DNA of 64,000 nucleotides from Crotophaga sulcirostris (Eukaryota; Chordata; Aves; Cuculiformes; Crotophagidae). Positions within the stretch are counted from its first letter, which is position 1. Each line of letters begins with the position of its first letter. The translations under genes and the position numbers were made by a program. Shown piece by piece: positions 11,521 to 22,393 of the stretch. The stretch lies in NCBI GenBank assembly GCA_013397455.1, contig VYZB01000757.1, positions 89,193 through 153,192 of the forward strand, in the 5' to 3' direction. The notes beneath the pieces are model-generated. The model was not told the origin of the DNA. It worked only from the letters and a program-made list of their open reading frames with translations, and ran no database searches.

Positions 11521-12293
11521 ATTCTGGAACAGCTTTCCAGTAGGAGCTGTGGAAACAAACCATAACTATTGTTAGGTGGAGCTAAACAGGCAAAAAGGGA
11601 TAGAAATTGTGACTGACTGTAACAGCATGAGACTGAATTATGCAGCTCAGGTAGACTCCTTCAGGTCCACACTGCCATGTACAACTGAGAAAATGCCAAG
11701 GTCTACTTTGGAGTCCTCCATCCTGATCCATGGCATCGGAGGTATATAAGGAAAGCATTTAATACCCACCACCCTTTGGCTGCCTAGGAAGACAAGCTCC
11801 AGGCCTTAGACAGCAGAACCAGCAGGAGGTTGTTGTAGCCTCTGGAAAACGATTGTGCACTCTGAAGTTGAGGTGATGTGTAGGTGCCATAAAGTGTTGC
11901 TTCATCTCTGTCCTCTCTGCTGTCTTAAGGTATTGATAGACTATGAAGGGGAGAACAAAGCAGAAACTGTCTATAATCAGAATCTCTTAGTTGGCAGAAG
12001 CATTTTCAAGAGTGGAGTTTGATGAGCTGTTTGTGAAAGCAGTTACGCGATAGAGATTATTTTTAGTTCTCCCAAATCAGTGGGAAAATCTTCCATTGAT
12101 TCTAAGAGGTTTTCGTTCAATCCTAGCATATGCATTATAAAGCAAAACAAAGAGTAAAAATCCTAGGATCTTTGCTTATTAGTTACCTTTACTTTTCCAA
12201 AATGTACTATCTAATTAATTTATCTAAATTATGCATATCTTTACTGTGCATATTATCAGGCAAAAAGTTATCAATTTATTTTATCTTATTTTA
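11521..12293. other. Unique sequence, no gene seen
   Basis: Nothing recognised. It becomes AT-rich towards 12180-12290. Confidence 0.5.
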
Positions 12294-12660
12294 GAGAATC
12301 ATAGAATGGTTTGAGTTGGAAGGGACCTTAAAGATCATCCATTTCCAACCCCCCTGACATGGGCAGGGACACCTCCCACCACACTAGGCTGATCAAGCAC
12401 CCATCCAACCTGGCCTTCAACACTTCCAGGGAGGGGGCAGCCACAACTTCCTGGGCAACCTGTGCCAGTGTCTCATCACTCTCATCCTGAAGAATTTCTT
12501 CCTAATGTTTAACCTAAATTTTCCCCCTTCCAATTTAAAGCCATTCCACCTCATCCTATCATTCCATGCCCTTGTAAGAAGTCCCTCCCCAGCTTTCCTG
12601 TAGCCCCTTCAGGTACTGAAAGGCCTCTGTAAGGTCTCCCTGAAGCCTTCTCTTCTCCAT
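12294..12660 (-). mobile_element. CR1: CR1 LINE fragment
   Basis: Antisense CR1 with the full run of 3' landmarks: catagaatgg tail, 'ttggaagggaccttaaagat', 'cacctcccaccacactaggc', 'aagaatttcttcctaatgtt' and 'ccttctcttctcca' at the 5'-truncated end. The minus-strand frame is broken. Confidence 0.93.
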
Positions 12661-13980
12661 TTCCTGAGGGTTGAAAGCAAAAAATATATCCCTACTAGGG
12701 TAGATTTTCCTAACTTAGCAGAAGTAGCTAGCATGAACGTCTGAGACTGCTGCCCTGCTTTGTCAATTTTCAAGACAACATTTAGTCTTCTCTTGACCTG
12801 GCTTTTTTAGGTCATAAGACGTCTACCTGGCTTGTTTCAACACAGCTTCTTACAAGCAGCATCTTAGCTACCTTCACTAACAAATGCACTTGACATCTGT
12901 CTCGATTCATTGAGTCAGAGACAAAAACAGACCATTATATCACCTAATCCAATATTTCCTATATAAGGGTATATAAATTGCAGAGGTACTGCTTGACAGG
13001 AAACCTTCAAGTTTTACTTCGTTCTCTTTCATTTTATCTTCTTTTTCTGCCAATAGGCCAAGCACTGCAAAGTACCCGTGTGTGTTATTAACGTCTTTCC
13101 TGTTTAAGCCTTTGGGTCTAATCTTGCAAAACCTTCTTACATAGCTCTTACTCAGAGCTATCTTATTTAAAAAAATGAGAATATTTTCATTGGCAAGATT
13201 GGTCCAAAGATTTCAAATTGGTTCTTTGAGACAGTTTCCTGTTAATTAGAGAGGAAAGAGCTCCATCTAGCTGTTTTGGGTCCAAAGGTGGAGGCTGGCA
13301 TGAATTTATGCCAAAAGAACATGGAAATATTAACAGAAGGACAGAACATACCCAGTTCTGACATTTCATAACTCTATTTTGGAAAAAAAACCCACCTCTC
13401 TCCAGACACTGTATCAGTACTGCATTGATAGTAAAGCAATAACAGGACTTATAAACAAAGCCATTTTAAGAAGATATTTGGAGGCAAGGGTAATCTTTCC
13501 AGCCACAAATGCACATAATTTGCTTTCATTTTAAGGCATAATTATCCCCAGGAGAAAATGTACAATGAATTGGAGAAAAACAGTCCACAGCTCAATTTGT
13601 TTGCTGTCTTTTGTTGCATCACCTATTCTGCACTAATAAATAAACCTCAACTGCACAGTGAATAGTTTTCAAATGATTCAGCACAAGTTATTAATGATTC
13701 ATTATTATTTCTATTGCAGCAGTGCCTGAAGGCCCCGGGGGGCAACTTAAACCTCAGTGTACAAACAAATAAGGGCAGAGCTGGTCTGTTTGTGGGGAGC
13801 AGTGACTGGAGCTCATGCGCACAAGCCCAGCCTAACTTTAAACCAGCAGGAGTGCTGTTACTGTGTAGCTATGGCAGCACCGCTCGGCTTGGATTATGCA
13901 AACCACCTGAGAAGCTGAATAAATAACTGGAAACGTAGCTTGCAGCTGGCTCAGTGCTGCCTCAGCTATTTGTCAGGCAG
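12661..13980. other. Unique sequence, no gene seen
   Basis: A pyrimidine run ending in CAG at about 13703-13719 precedes a 70-codon frame (13714-13926) and looks superficially like a splice acceptor. The encoded residues resemble no family and there is no matching donor, so I do not call an exon. Confidence 0.5.
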
Positions 13981-14574
13981 CATCCAAGGTAGCCACTCCA
14001 AAGCATGTTCAGATACATCTGTACAACTTGCAGAGGCTGTCTCTGACCACAGTTACTCTGAAAGATGATCACGTTGACTGGTCAACAGCTGGGGCAGCTG
14101 AAGATGTTACGGCTCTCCTCTGTTCTGTAGTTGCTTTTTCTTCTGCTGGTGGTCACCATCACTTTCACAGAAGAAACCAGGCAACATCCAAGGTAGCCAC
14201 TCCAAAGCATATTCAGATACATCTGTACAACATGCAGTGGTTGTCTCTGACCACAGTTACTCTGAAAGATGGTCACGTTGACTGGTCAACAGCTAGAGCA
14301 GCTGAAGATGTTATGGCTCTCCTCTAATCTTTAGGTGGTCACCATCACTTTCACAGAAGAAACCAGGCAACATCCAAGGTAGCCACTCCAAAGCATGTTC
14401 AGATACAGCTGTACAACTTGCAGTTGTTGTCTCTGACTTCAGTTACTCCGAAAGATGATCATGTTGACTGGTCAACAGCTGGGGCAGCTGAAGATGTTAT
14501 GGCTCTCCTCTATTCTGTAGTTGCTTTTTCTTCTGCCCGTGGTCACCATCACTTTCACAGAAGAAACCAGGCAG
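13981..14574. repeat. Three-copy tandem repeat, 204/186/204 bases
   Basis: Units at 13981-14184, 14185-14370 and 14371-14574 each start at 'catccaaggtagccactcca' and end at 'agaagaaaccaggca'. Unit 2 carries an internal change removing a net 18 bases near 14323-14334. All three lengths are multiples of three. A 99-codon frame (14028-14327) therefore runs from unit 1 into unit 2, and unit 3 repeats the same peptide (62 codons, 14418-14606). The repeated peptide has a VDWSTAGAAEDV-like core and an HHHFHRRNQA-like end. No known family is recognised and a non-coding origin is more likely. Confidence 0.93.
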
Positions 14575-15552
14575 AAAGCTGTGTGATTTATACTTTAGCA
14601 TCTTAATGTGAACTCGCTGCCATCAGCAACTTAAGTATGAACTGGAACCGTCAAGGTGTGAGAACAGGTTCTGCTCTGCTCATCATCTTTGGGGTAATAA
14701 CTTCATGCAGGTGGTTCGTGGTGGTGGCATCCAGTCCTATAGGCTATTCCTAGTGCCTACTCCTACACTCCTCTGCCAGAGATCTTCAATAACAGGGGGA
14801 TGAAGTAGAAAAGAGGGAAAGAAGAGCCAAAACAGCCTTTGGAGGCAAAGCATATACTATAGGCAACACAGACTGTTGGTCTCAGTACTCATAAGAAAAT
14901 ATTTGTGCAAATATTTTAACAATATTTGCACAAACATTGAACATTGCACAATATTGAGTAAACTTGACTTTCAGTTTATTAATGAGTAAACTCTGCTGAA
15001 AAATATAGCTTTAACTGAGCTGAAAGCAGCAGTCCAGTCCTGCACCTTCCCAATAGCTATTGACCAACCTCTAAGAAAATAAATATGCAGTTACCGTCAT
15101 CAAAGTGTTCCAGAGAATTAAGCATGGCTTTCACTTTTTCAATACAGTAAGATCCATTACATATTTGTGAAGGAGCTGAAGGATGAAGCAAGAAGATGGT
15201 GAGTGACAGTGAGATAACATCAGTTTTCTGTGAGATGAAGAAAACCTACAGAACTCAGCCACAGAAACTTCATGGGAGGACTCCAACAGTTCTAGGGACT
15301 TTGTTTATTCGACTCTGAAAAAATACAAGTTGATCAAGCTTGTCTTCAGTGAACATTAAGGGTACTACAGAAAATTTGGTGTTTGCTGTGCAGTTTCTCC
15401 CCTTCCTAAAAGTATTTAGAGAGATTAAACTTTGCTCCTAAGGTAGATTTCCAACAACACAACTATCTTATATTCATCTTTAATGTATAAATTATCTATT
15501 TTCCCGTCTCACAATGCGTGGGAACATTCTGAGACTGAGAGCCATGCTACAA
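14575..15552. other. Unique sequence with an AT hairpin, ends at a gap
   Basis: No gene was seen. It contains the inverted repeat listed separately at 14898-14938. It stops at the N run starting at 15553. Confidence 0.5.
14898..14938. repeat. Inverted repeat, 18-base arms
   Basis: Arm aatatttgtgcaaatatt (14898-14915) and arm aatatttgcacaaacatt (14921-14938) pair at 17 of 18 positions around a 5-base loop. The arms contain TTGTGCAA/TTGCACAA, which resemble C/EBP-type half-palindromes. Confidence 0.85.
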
Positions 15553-15772
15553 NNNNNNNNNNNNNNNNNNNNNNNNNNNNNNNNNNNNNNNNNNNNNNNN
15601 NNNNNNNNNNNNNNNNNNNNNNNNNNNNNNNNNNNNNNNNNNNNNNNNNNNNNNNNNNNNNNNNNNNNNNNNNNNNNNNNNNNNNNNNNNNNNNNNNNNN
15701 NNNNNNNNNNNNNNNNNNNNNNNNNNNNNNNNNNNNNNNNNNNNNNNNNNNNNNNNNNNNNNNNNNNNNNNN
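15553..15772. other. Assembly gap, 220 N
   Basis: A run of 220 undetermined bases. The flanks (…gccatgctacaa and tattttaaggattttt…) are not recognisable repeats, so its content cannot be guessed. Confidence 1.
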
Positions 15773-16784
15773 TATTTTAAGGATTTTTAGGGCCTTCTAT
15801 TTAGTCACTCTTAAAGGAAATAGTATCTTCATTAGACTGCCCATTCTCACTGTCTCTCCATCCAGGGGAAGAACAATGTAATCTGGTTTTGTATCAGAGT
15901 GTTCATACTAAAATATCAGAGAGAGATCTATACATAAAGTTTTACTTCAAAGAGTTTTCTGCTTCTTCTTGAAGCAACTAAAGGATTTTAAATGTACACA
16001 GGGATCATACAAATGATCTTACGGTCGCTTTGGAAAAGGTTTGAAATTGCTAAGGAGGGTCTGGTAGTTTATATGTGAATTCTCCCTTGGTGGTATTCAT
16101 ATGCTTCATGTGGGCCAGAAGAAATGGAATTTAAATCATAAAAGAAACATCCTAGCTTATATGAGGTGGGTTTCCATGGCATCTGGATGCCATAGGGATA
16201 AATTATATCCACTTTGGTGCTTTCTAATATACATTCAGAATCCCAGTGTTATTCCAGTTCCCATCTATGTCCCGTTTGAAGTATGAATGGTGACCCTACG
16301 AAGAGCACTGCTACTGCTCCCTCCTCCCACCCCTGAAAACTGCAGCTGGGAGCAGGCTGCTCCACACACAAAACATGCCTTTACAGCCCCTCCAAGCCTC
16401 TTGCTACTTGCAATTTATATGCAAGTGAAAGGTTGTGAGGTTGTTTCAAGAAGAGCTCGCTTTAGCTTGCATTCCTGAGCTAAACCAAGGTTACATCTCG
16501 TTTCCTGAAGTCACACACTCCTTGGCTGCCTTGCTGAAATTTTTCAGGCAATGCTGCATTTCTAGACAGTGGGGATTGCTCTGGTACTTGCCCTCCTATT
16601 CTGACCAGTATAGGTGCAAAATAATGTCCTTCTTAATAAGTGTTACTAATTTCCCCTGCTGCACACCTTTTGCAATTGATTACTGAGTTCTGTACTGTCA
16701 CACAGCGTTTCCAGATAGAAGGAGCTATTTAAAAGAAACTGTGGATATACTTTCAACTATCTTGTTAAATTTCATTACATTAGC

Positions 16785-16842
16785 GCGAGTAAATCTGCAA
16801 ACTGTGAGCAAATCTGCAAACTGCAAGTAAACCTGGTAAACT
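16785..16842. repeat. 19-20-base tandem repeat, three units
   Basis: Units 16785-16803, 16804-16822 and 16823-16842 share the pattern g-gagtaaatctgcaaact. The third unit has diverged (acctggtaaact). Confidence 0.8.
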
Positions 16843-17212
16843 GAGGACTGACTTACAGAATGGAACGAACGTCCATTTTTATAAATTTATTTTCTAATGC
16901 TGTAAACGAATCCTATTGATCTTTAGTGTTATGCTGCATCTGGCAAGGATTTCCACTTCTAATCTGAATTTATATGCCTTTGAAAGCAGACAGCCAGCAC
17001 AGAAATAGAGATGCTAAGTACAGTATCTCCTGCAAAAGTAGCAAAGTATCTTTATAAAATGAGCCGTTGCAAATATCACGAAAAGCAAAAGCAAACGTAA
17101 ATCTTTAATTCATGGATGACCAGGGTCATGCTAAATTCTACGACAGTTCTAAATCTTGAAGAAGTCTTGTAAAAAGTTCAACTCTTTGGAAATCATTTTC
17201 ATCTTCCATTGT

Positions 17213-17270
17213 GTTTGTGTCCTTATAAAAAATCATTGTCACAATTTAGTGCTTTTATAAGGATACAAAC
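17213..17270. repeat. Hairpin-forming inverted repeat, 18-bp stem
   Basis: Arms 17213-17230 (gtttgtgtccttataaaa) and 17253-17270 (ttttataaggatacaaac) pair across 18 positions. The one DNA mismatch would be a G-U wobble in a plus-strand transcript. The loop is 22 bases. The size fits a small hairpin RNA or the residue of a palindromic mobile element. Nothing else supports either reading. Confidence 0.8.
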
Positions 17271-17610
17271 CTTGATAGCCTTCTACATCACCCAAACAGT
17301 TACATGCAAGAGTAATAAAATCTTCAGATGGGAGTATCCCTTTAAGATGACATTATACCCACCCAAAAATTTTATTTAGTCTGAAGGGAGCCCTTTGGCT
17401 CCATGACAGCAATATAAGGTTCTTATGCCCAACATGGATCACAGAGCAGATGGAGGGGGTGTGAGTCATGCTTATGCACATCTGAGAAATTTAGGGGGTC
17501 CAGAAACGCAGGGTACGATTAGAGATGTGGCAGATGGATGCAAAGTCTCAAAAAAATGGAAAAAACTTTGAGGTTTATTTTAACCTTTTAGTTGTCAGGG
17601 ACTCAGATTT

Positions 17611-17893
17611 ATCACAGAATCACAGAATGATCCGAGTTGGAAGTGACCCACAAGGTTCATTGAGTCCAACTCCTGTCCCTGCACAGGACAATCCCAGCAT
17701 TCACCCCATGTATCTGAGGGCATTGCCCAAATGCTTTTTGAATATTGTCAGGCTTGGCACCATGACTGCTTCCCTGGGGAGCTGTCCTTTCCTGTATACC
17801 TTTCTCTAATACCCAACCAAAACCTCCCCTGGTGCATCTTCCTGCCATTCCCTCCGAGTCCTATCATTGGTCATGAGAGAGTAGAGATCAGCC
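17611..17893 (-). mobile_element. CR1: CR1 LINE fragment, older subfamily
   Basis: Antisense CR1 with a distinct 3' body: 'gagtccaactcctgtccctg', 'ctgagggcattgcccaaatg', 'gtcaggcttggcaccatgac' and 'tcccctggtgcatcttcctg'. The divergence from the other copies suggests an older CR1 lineage. There is an apparent internal deletion near 17805-17815, where the 'aagaa-ttcctaata' block should be. Confidence 0.88.
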
Positions 17894-17911
17894 TACTATC
17901 TATTACTACAC

Positions 17912-17975
17912 TATTTTAATTTTAATATTATCATTACTAAACATATTTTAATTTTAATATTACTATTACTAAACA
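17912..17975. repeat. 32-base tandem duplication, AT-rich
   Basis: Two adjacent units (17912-17943 and 17944-17975) start tattttaattttaatatta and end attactaaaca. They differ in the centre by one or two bases. Confidence 0.9.
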
Positions 17976-18280
17976 CGTCCACTTTAATGACATCTTTAAC
18001 TAAATATCTGTATAGTACAAAGATTATCCCTGTCAAGATCACATCATCTCCCCTGCCCCCAGCTCTTTTACGTAGTCTCAAAAAAGAGACATCAGTTGAC
18101 TAAGGTATCAAGTCTTCCAAGTCTTTCATGAGTATTTTCCTTCTAGTCTGGCAAAATATTCCATCCTCCAAAGAGGCCAGTGTGGTAGATGTTGTGAATA
18201 TGCACATCCCAATGATAGACAAAAGCTTGAATACTGAGTATGGACACAGCAAAACCAAGCAAGAGTTACTTGTTTCATAT
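17976..18280. other. Unique sequence, no gene seen
   Basis: Nothing recognised between the AT-rich duplication and the next CR1. Confidence 0.5.
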
Positions 18281-18558
18281 TAGTGACAGAACTAGAAGAC
18301 ATGGACTAAAGCTTTGTCGGGGAAAGTTTAGGCTTGATATTAGGAAAAAGTTCTTCACTGAAAGGGTGATTGGCCATTGGAATGAGCTGCCCAGGGAGGT
18401 GGTGGAGTCGCTGACCCTGGAGGTGTTTAAGGGGAGATTGGCTGAGGCACTCAGTGCCATGGTTTAGATGATGGGTTGGTGTTAGTGTTGGGTTATAGGC
18501 TGGACTCGATGATCTCAGAGGTCCTTTTCAACCTTGTGATACTGTGATACTGTGATAT
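18281..18558 (+). mobile_element. CR1: CR1 LINE fragment, ATACTGTG-tail type
   Basis: Sense CR1 3' end. The frame at 18240-18467 encodes [20 protein letters not shown], then a [22 protein letters not shown] stretch and ends EALSAMV before a TAG. The UTR follows and ends in three ATACTGTG-type tail units (gatactgtgatactgtgata). The ATG at 18240 lies in flanking DNA, so it is not a native start. Confidence 0.94.
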
Positions 18559-19732
18559 TCTGGAGTACAACAACCTTGTTCAGATGTCTCCCTCAAGATT
18601 CACAGTTGCTAACATTTTCCTTGTTTTTATTTCAGAACTAGAGTAGGTGAGGACTCTTCCCTTCTCAGATGTAGCTAGAGCAAGAAAGGGTAATGGCAAC
18701 AGCCTCCTCTCTCTATCCAGAGAATAAGGTAAGGAATAACTCTGGGATGTGGGACACCCAAGACTGAAGACACCCTCCAGCTCTGGCCAAAACCACTCCA
18801 CTTAGGTATGATAAATACAGATTTCAAGAAGAAGATCTACATGATCCTCAAAACATCTCAAACATAACCCAGTGGCTAGGACAGGCCCCAGGAGCAAACA
18901 GGGATATTCAGGGCATCTCCAGGCATTGTGCTATCCAGCAGCCAGCTGGGGTGATTTACTGCCCAGCTCATAGGTGTTTGCAGCCCCCTCTGCTCTGAGC
19001 AGCCTTCCTCTCCCCATGCACTGAAGAGAAGGAATCTGAATTGGGGCTGCAGGTCCAATTCGAATCAGGGCATCAAAAGGTAAAGTGCACAATCTCTAAG
19101 TCCTTTTTGATCTCAGCATAAGAGACTGAGAAGTACTGTTAGCTCAGTCTCTTAGTAGGTTCTGTTTTCTTCCCCAGAATCTGAAGTTGTATCCTGTGTT
19201 TCAGCTAGCAAAAAACTGAAATGTCCGAGTTACCCTCTAAATATTAACAGGCTGTTGAGAAGAGGAGGCCTTGCCACTATAATTTCTTGGACTGGTTTTG
19301 CAGTGTGTAATGCATTATCAGCTTCATGCTGGCAGTTCCTGAAGAACAGACCTGGTTTGCCAGAAAGGCAATATATCAAAGCGAGCATGATATTTAAACC
19401 AACAGTAAAACATTATCTACCTTGCCCATTTCTTTCTGAAGACAGTGACAACCTCAAACCCCAGTCTGTCTTGCGCTGACTGTAACTCATCCTAACATAT
19501 ATTAACTTTATGTCCAGTAAAAAATGCCAGAGGTTCAACCCATGATGCATGAGTTTTGTCCAACACAGCAAAAACTAAAAATTAATTGGATGTGAAGAAA
19601 TGGTGAAGAGATTTGTCCGTTGAAAGGAGGATGACAGGTGGGAAAGCAGAAAGATTAGCATGGACAATTAAGGGCAAAGCAATGTCTACGAAGTCTTCAG
19701 AGGAGTGAAGAAAATGTGCTCAACCCCTCCTT
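18559..19732. other. Unique sequence, no gene seen
   Basis: Frames of 60-74 codons are present but none has recognisable similarity. Confidence 0.5.
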
Positions 19733-19790
19733 ATCATAGAATCATAGAATGGTTTGGGTTGGAAGGAACCTTGAGGATTATCCAGTTCCA
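19733..19790 (-). mobile_element. CR1: CR1 LINE scrap, 58 bases
   Basis: Antisense tail plus 'atggtttgggttggaaggaa' and 'ttatccagttcca'. It is truncated immediately after the 3'-most conserved block. Confidence 0.88.
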
Positions 19791-20041
19791 TGCTCTCCTA
19801 CTGGAGACCTACAGGCAGAAGCTGCTCAGTCAAGTGAAATAACCCGATTAGCATACACACTTCAGCTAGATCGTTAACAAATTCAGTTATTTGGACTGAA
19901 ATGGTTTTGGAGCATCCACATAAACCACTCTGGTAGCTGACTGAAAAGACAGAATAAAACAATGGTGTGCTCCCTCTGCATGCAACAATATAAGGTGGCG
20001 ACCTTTTCCACTGATGCATCCTGGGAAGGACGTGGGAATGC
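19791..20041. other. Unique spacer between two CR1 pieces
   Basis: No repeat or gene was recognised. The left part of the 146-codon frame 19962-20402 lies here and is fusion sequence read into the CR1. Confidence 0.4.
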
Positions 20042-20375
20042 TGGTTGGCAGCTGGCTGATTATGAGCCAACAGTGGCCCAAGTGGCCAAGAAGGCAAATG
20101 GAATCTTGGCCTGTGTCACAAACAGCATGGCCAGGGAAATGATTGTGCCCCTGGTCATGGCACTGGTGGGGCTATACTTTGAATACTTCGCTCCGTTTTG
20201 GGCCCCTCACTACAAGAAAGACATTGAGGGGCTGGAGCGCGTCCAGAGAAGGGCAACAAAGCTGGTGAAGGGGCTGGAGAACGAGTCTTATGAGAGGTGG
20301 CTGAGGGAAGTGGGGTTGTTTAGCTTAGAGAAAAGGAGGCTGAAGGGAGACCTCATCACCATCCACAACCTAACC
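20042..20375 (+). mobile_element. CR1: CR1 ORF2 fragment lacking the 3' end
   Basis: Sense CR1 from ORF2. In frame 19962-20402 it encodes [20 protein letters not shown], then a [24 protein letters not shown] stretch, and [17 protein letters not shown]. It ends abruptly at 'catccacaacctaac' without the [12 protein letters not shown] region, the UTR or a tail. Most CR1 copies lose the 5' end and keep the 3' end, so a later deletion, or rearrangement with the ancient piece on its right, is likely. Confidence 0.9.
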
Positions 20376-20544
20376 TGCTCTTTAAAAGGTCCAGCTGACT
20401 GAGATTCCAGCACTCTCCCAGTGCTACTCTGGCCATACCATTACAGTGTATTTCCTAGTGTCTCATCTGTCTCTCCTTTACCACCATTTAAGATCATTAT
20501 TTCTTGCTTTATCAGACATTAGCTTGGAAAATAGATAAGTATAG
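20376..20544. other. Spacer, possible remnant sequence
   Basis: Short unrecognised stretch. It may be the worn 3' portion of the ancient element that follows. Confidence 0.35.
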
Positions 20545-20700
20545 CTGCTTTTTAGATATTTGAAAACTTAAATTTTTTCCCCTCCGTCTCCTCCTCTCTA
20601 GACTAAACAACTTTGGTACCTTCAATCTTTTCTCAGGGTTTATGTTTTCTAGACCTCTACTCCTTCTTCCAGATTCTTTCCAACTGGTTCACAAATTTCC
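20545..20700 (-). mobile_element. Ancient CR1/L3-like remnant
   Basis: Antisense and heavily diverged. 'cctcctctctagactaaaca', 'ttcaatcttttctcagggtt' and 'tatgttttctagacctctac' follow the order seen in old amniote CR1/L3 elements (ctccagactaaacaaac..., ctttcctcat..., tgttttctagacc...). It is much older than the surrounding CR1 copies. Confidence 0.6.
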
Positions 20701-22060
20701 AGAGGTGCCGTGCCAAAAACTGACCTTCCAAAATTTGATGTTCAGGTTTGGTTTGTATGAATAATCTAAATCTGAATGATAAACCATATCTGAACCTAAT
20801 AAGTCAGTAAAATTTGCAGCATAACACAAAGTTAGTTTCAAAATTGGAAATGTAAAATGTGAGTTTGATTTTACTTTTAGCAGTACAGAAATTTCTGGTG
20901 TGTGTCCGAAATACTGGCATGTGTGTTTATATATAGATATACATTTATATATATATGTATACATGCACACTTTTCTACCAATTAGTACAAACATTTATAA
21001 TTGAGGCCATAGCTGCTGTTCTTCCTGTAACTGATCTGGATCTATAAATAAATGTTTGAAAAGATGAAAGATTAACTTCACTGCAATGAGAACCTTGGCA
21101 GATCCCACTGATTGTTCACATATGTAATTACATTCAAAAGAGCAGTTTCCATTACTGCTGCCTGAAAGGAGTCAACTGTAAGCTATCATACGATTTTCCT
21201 CCCAATAAGCTTATTTTGCCTTGCTGGAGAAAAAAAATTACCAATTAAATAGCTGGGTTTATTTGGTTGGTTTTTGTTCTTTCAATTAGGAATTATTTTA
21301 ATTATCAAAATACAAATTTTCCCCTTCCTAACTTTAGGAAACAGTGACATCTCTGTGAATGGTCAAGGGTAAAGGAAAGGACCCAAGCCATAATTTCAAC
21401 AGCTAACGTGCTTGCCACTGCTGAAGAAGCAAGTACGTACGGGGTGTGCAGGACTATGTGTGCTCTTCCTTTCACGCATAGTGGGTGGAAATTCTCAATC
21501 ACCAAATTACTGGAATTACATCAGGCTGTAACAGTTTGTTCCTTTCTCGATTTGTTTTATAAAGTTCTCATTCGCACTGTGCTGCTTATAGAATGTCAAT
21601 CTTGTTTGTAAAAGTGTGCTGTTTATGCAATGAATACAGTTTCTCCTTGTATTTCTTTTATTTATTTTTTTTGTGTGGAATGAATTGCTACACAATAATG
21701 TTTTATAGATCAGTAATAGCCACTCATGCTTTAAAATCTCTTAAGGCTATGGCTGCACTCCACAAAGCAGTGCCAGCTTCAGATATATGAGCTATCATTA
21801 ACTGATTCTCAAGAGCAAGTTTGCTAGCGAGCGAGCTAGCAAGGAAATTATTACAGAAATCATGTTTGCTTTCTGAACACTGCACCACTGTGCAATGTAG
21901 ACATTCTCTTGCAAGCCTACTCTGAAAACTGGTGCAGGTGGTCTACAGTGATCCTTGAAACACTATGTCTGAAATACTCTCAGGCACCACTGATCTGTCC
22001 CTGCATCCATAGTTGCATCAAAAATCCACACATCTCCAACCTGAAACGATAGTATAAAAG
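20701..22060. other. Unique AT-rich sequence with simple repeats
   Basis: It holds an imperfect TA microsatellite at about 20928-20965 and a CpG-containing 8-bp palindrome at 21831-21852 (ttgctagc, loop gagcga, gctagcaa). No gene was recognised. Confidence 0.55.
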
Positions 22061-22170
22061 TCACAGTATCACAGTATCACAGTATTACAAGTTTGGAAAG
22101 GACCTCTGAGATCATCGGCTCCAACCTATAGCCTAACACTAATACTAACTCGTCATCTAAACCATGGCAC
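22061..22170 (-). mobile_element. CR1: CR1 LINE scrap, ATACTGTG-tail type
   Basis: Antisense: three CACAGTAT tail units, 'ttggaaaggacctctgagat', the CTAACACTAATACTAAC hexamer-like region and 'catctaaaccatggcac'. It stops right at the ORF2 stop-codon region. Confidence 0.93.
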
Positions 22171-22393
22171 TACAACAGGTTCAAGGTGGAACCCAGATGA
22201 ATGAAGTTTGGGGCAAGGGGTATGAGGGAAAGTGCCTTCAGTACCAGATGTCTTGCTAAAAATTCTTTTTCTTTGAAGAAAGTCAAAAGCTTTCCCAAGA
22301 TCATTGTTCTTAAGAAGAAATTTAAAGCTTGAGTCTCCATTTATTGGAATTCTTACAATCTGTCTGTGAGGAAAGAGGAGGGAAACAAATTTT
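22171..22393. other. Unique spacer
   Basis: Nothing recognised. Confidence 0.4.

Larger units (their letters stand above)
15773..17610. other. Unique sequence, small repeat and hairpin only
   Basis: No gene was seen. Frames of 61-83 codons at 16101-16686 have no domain character. A short tandem repeat (16785-16842) and a strong hairpin (17213-17270) are listed separately. Confidence 0.5.

Noticed and set aside
13703..13926. Pyrimidine tract plus CAG followed by a 70-codon frame, like an exon
   Set aside because: No donor site, no recognisable peptide and no partner exon in the window.
15483..15881. 132-codon frame
   Set aside because: It is mostly unknown residues across the 220-N gap.
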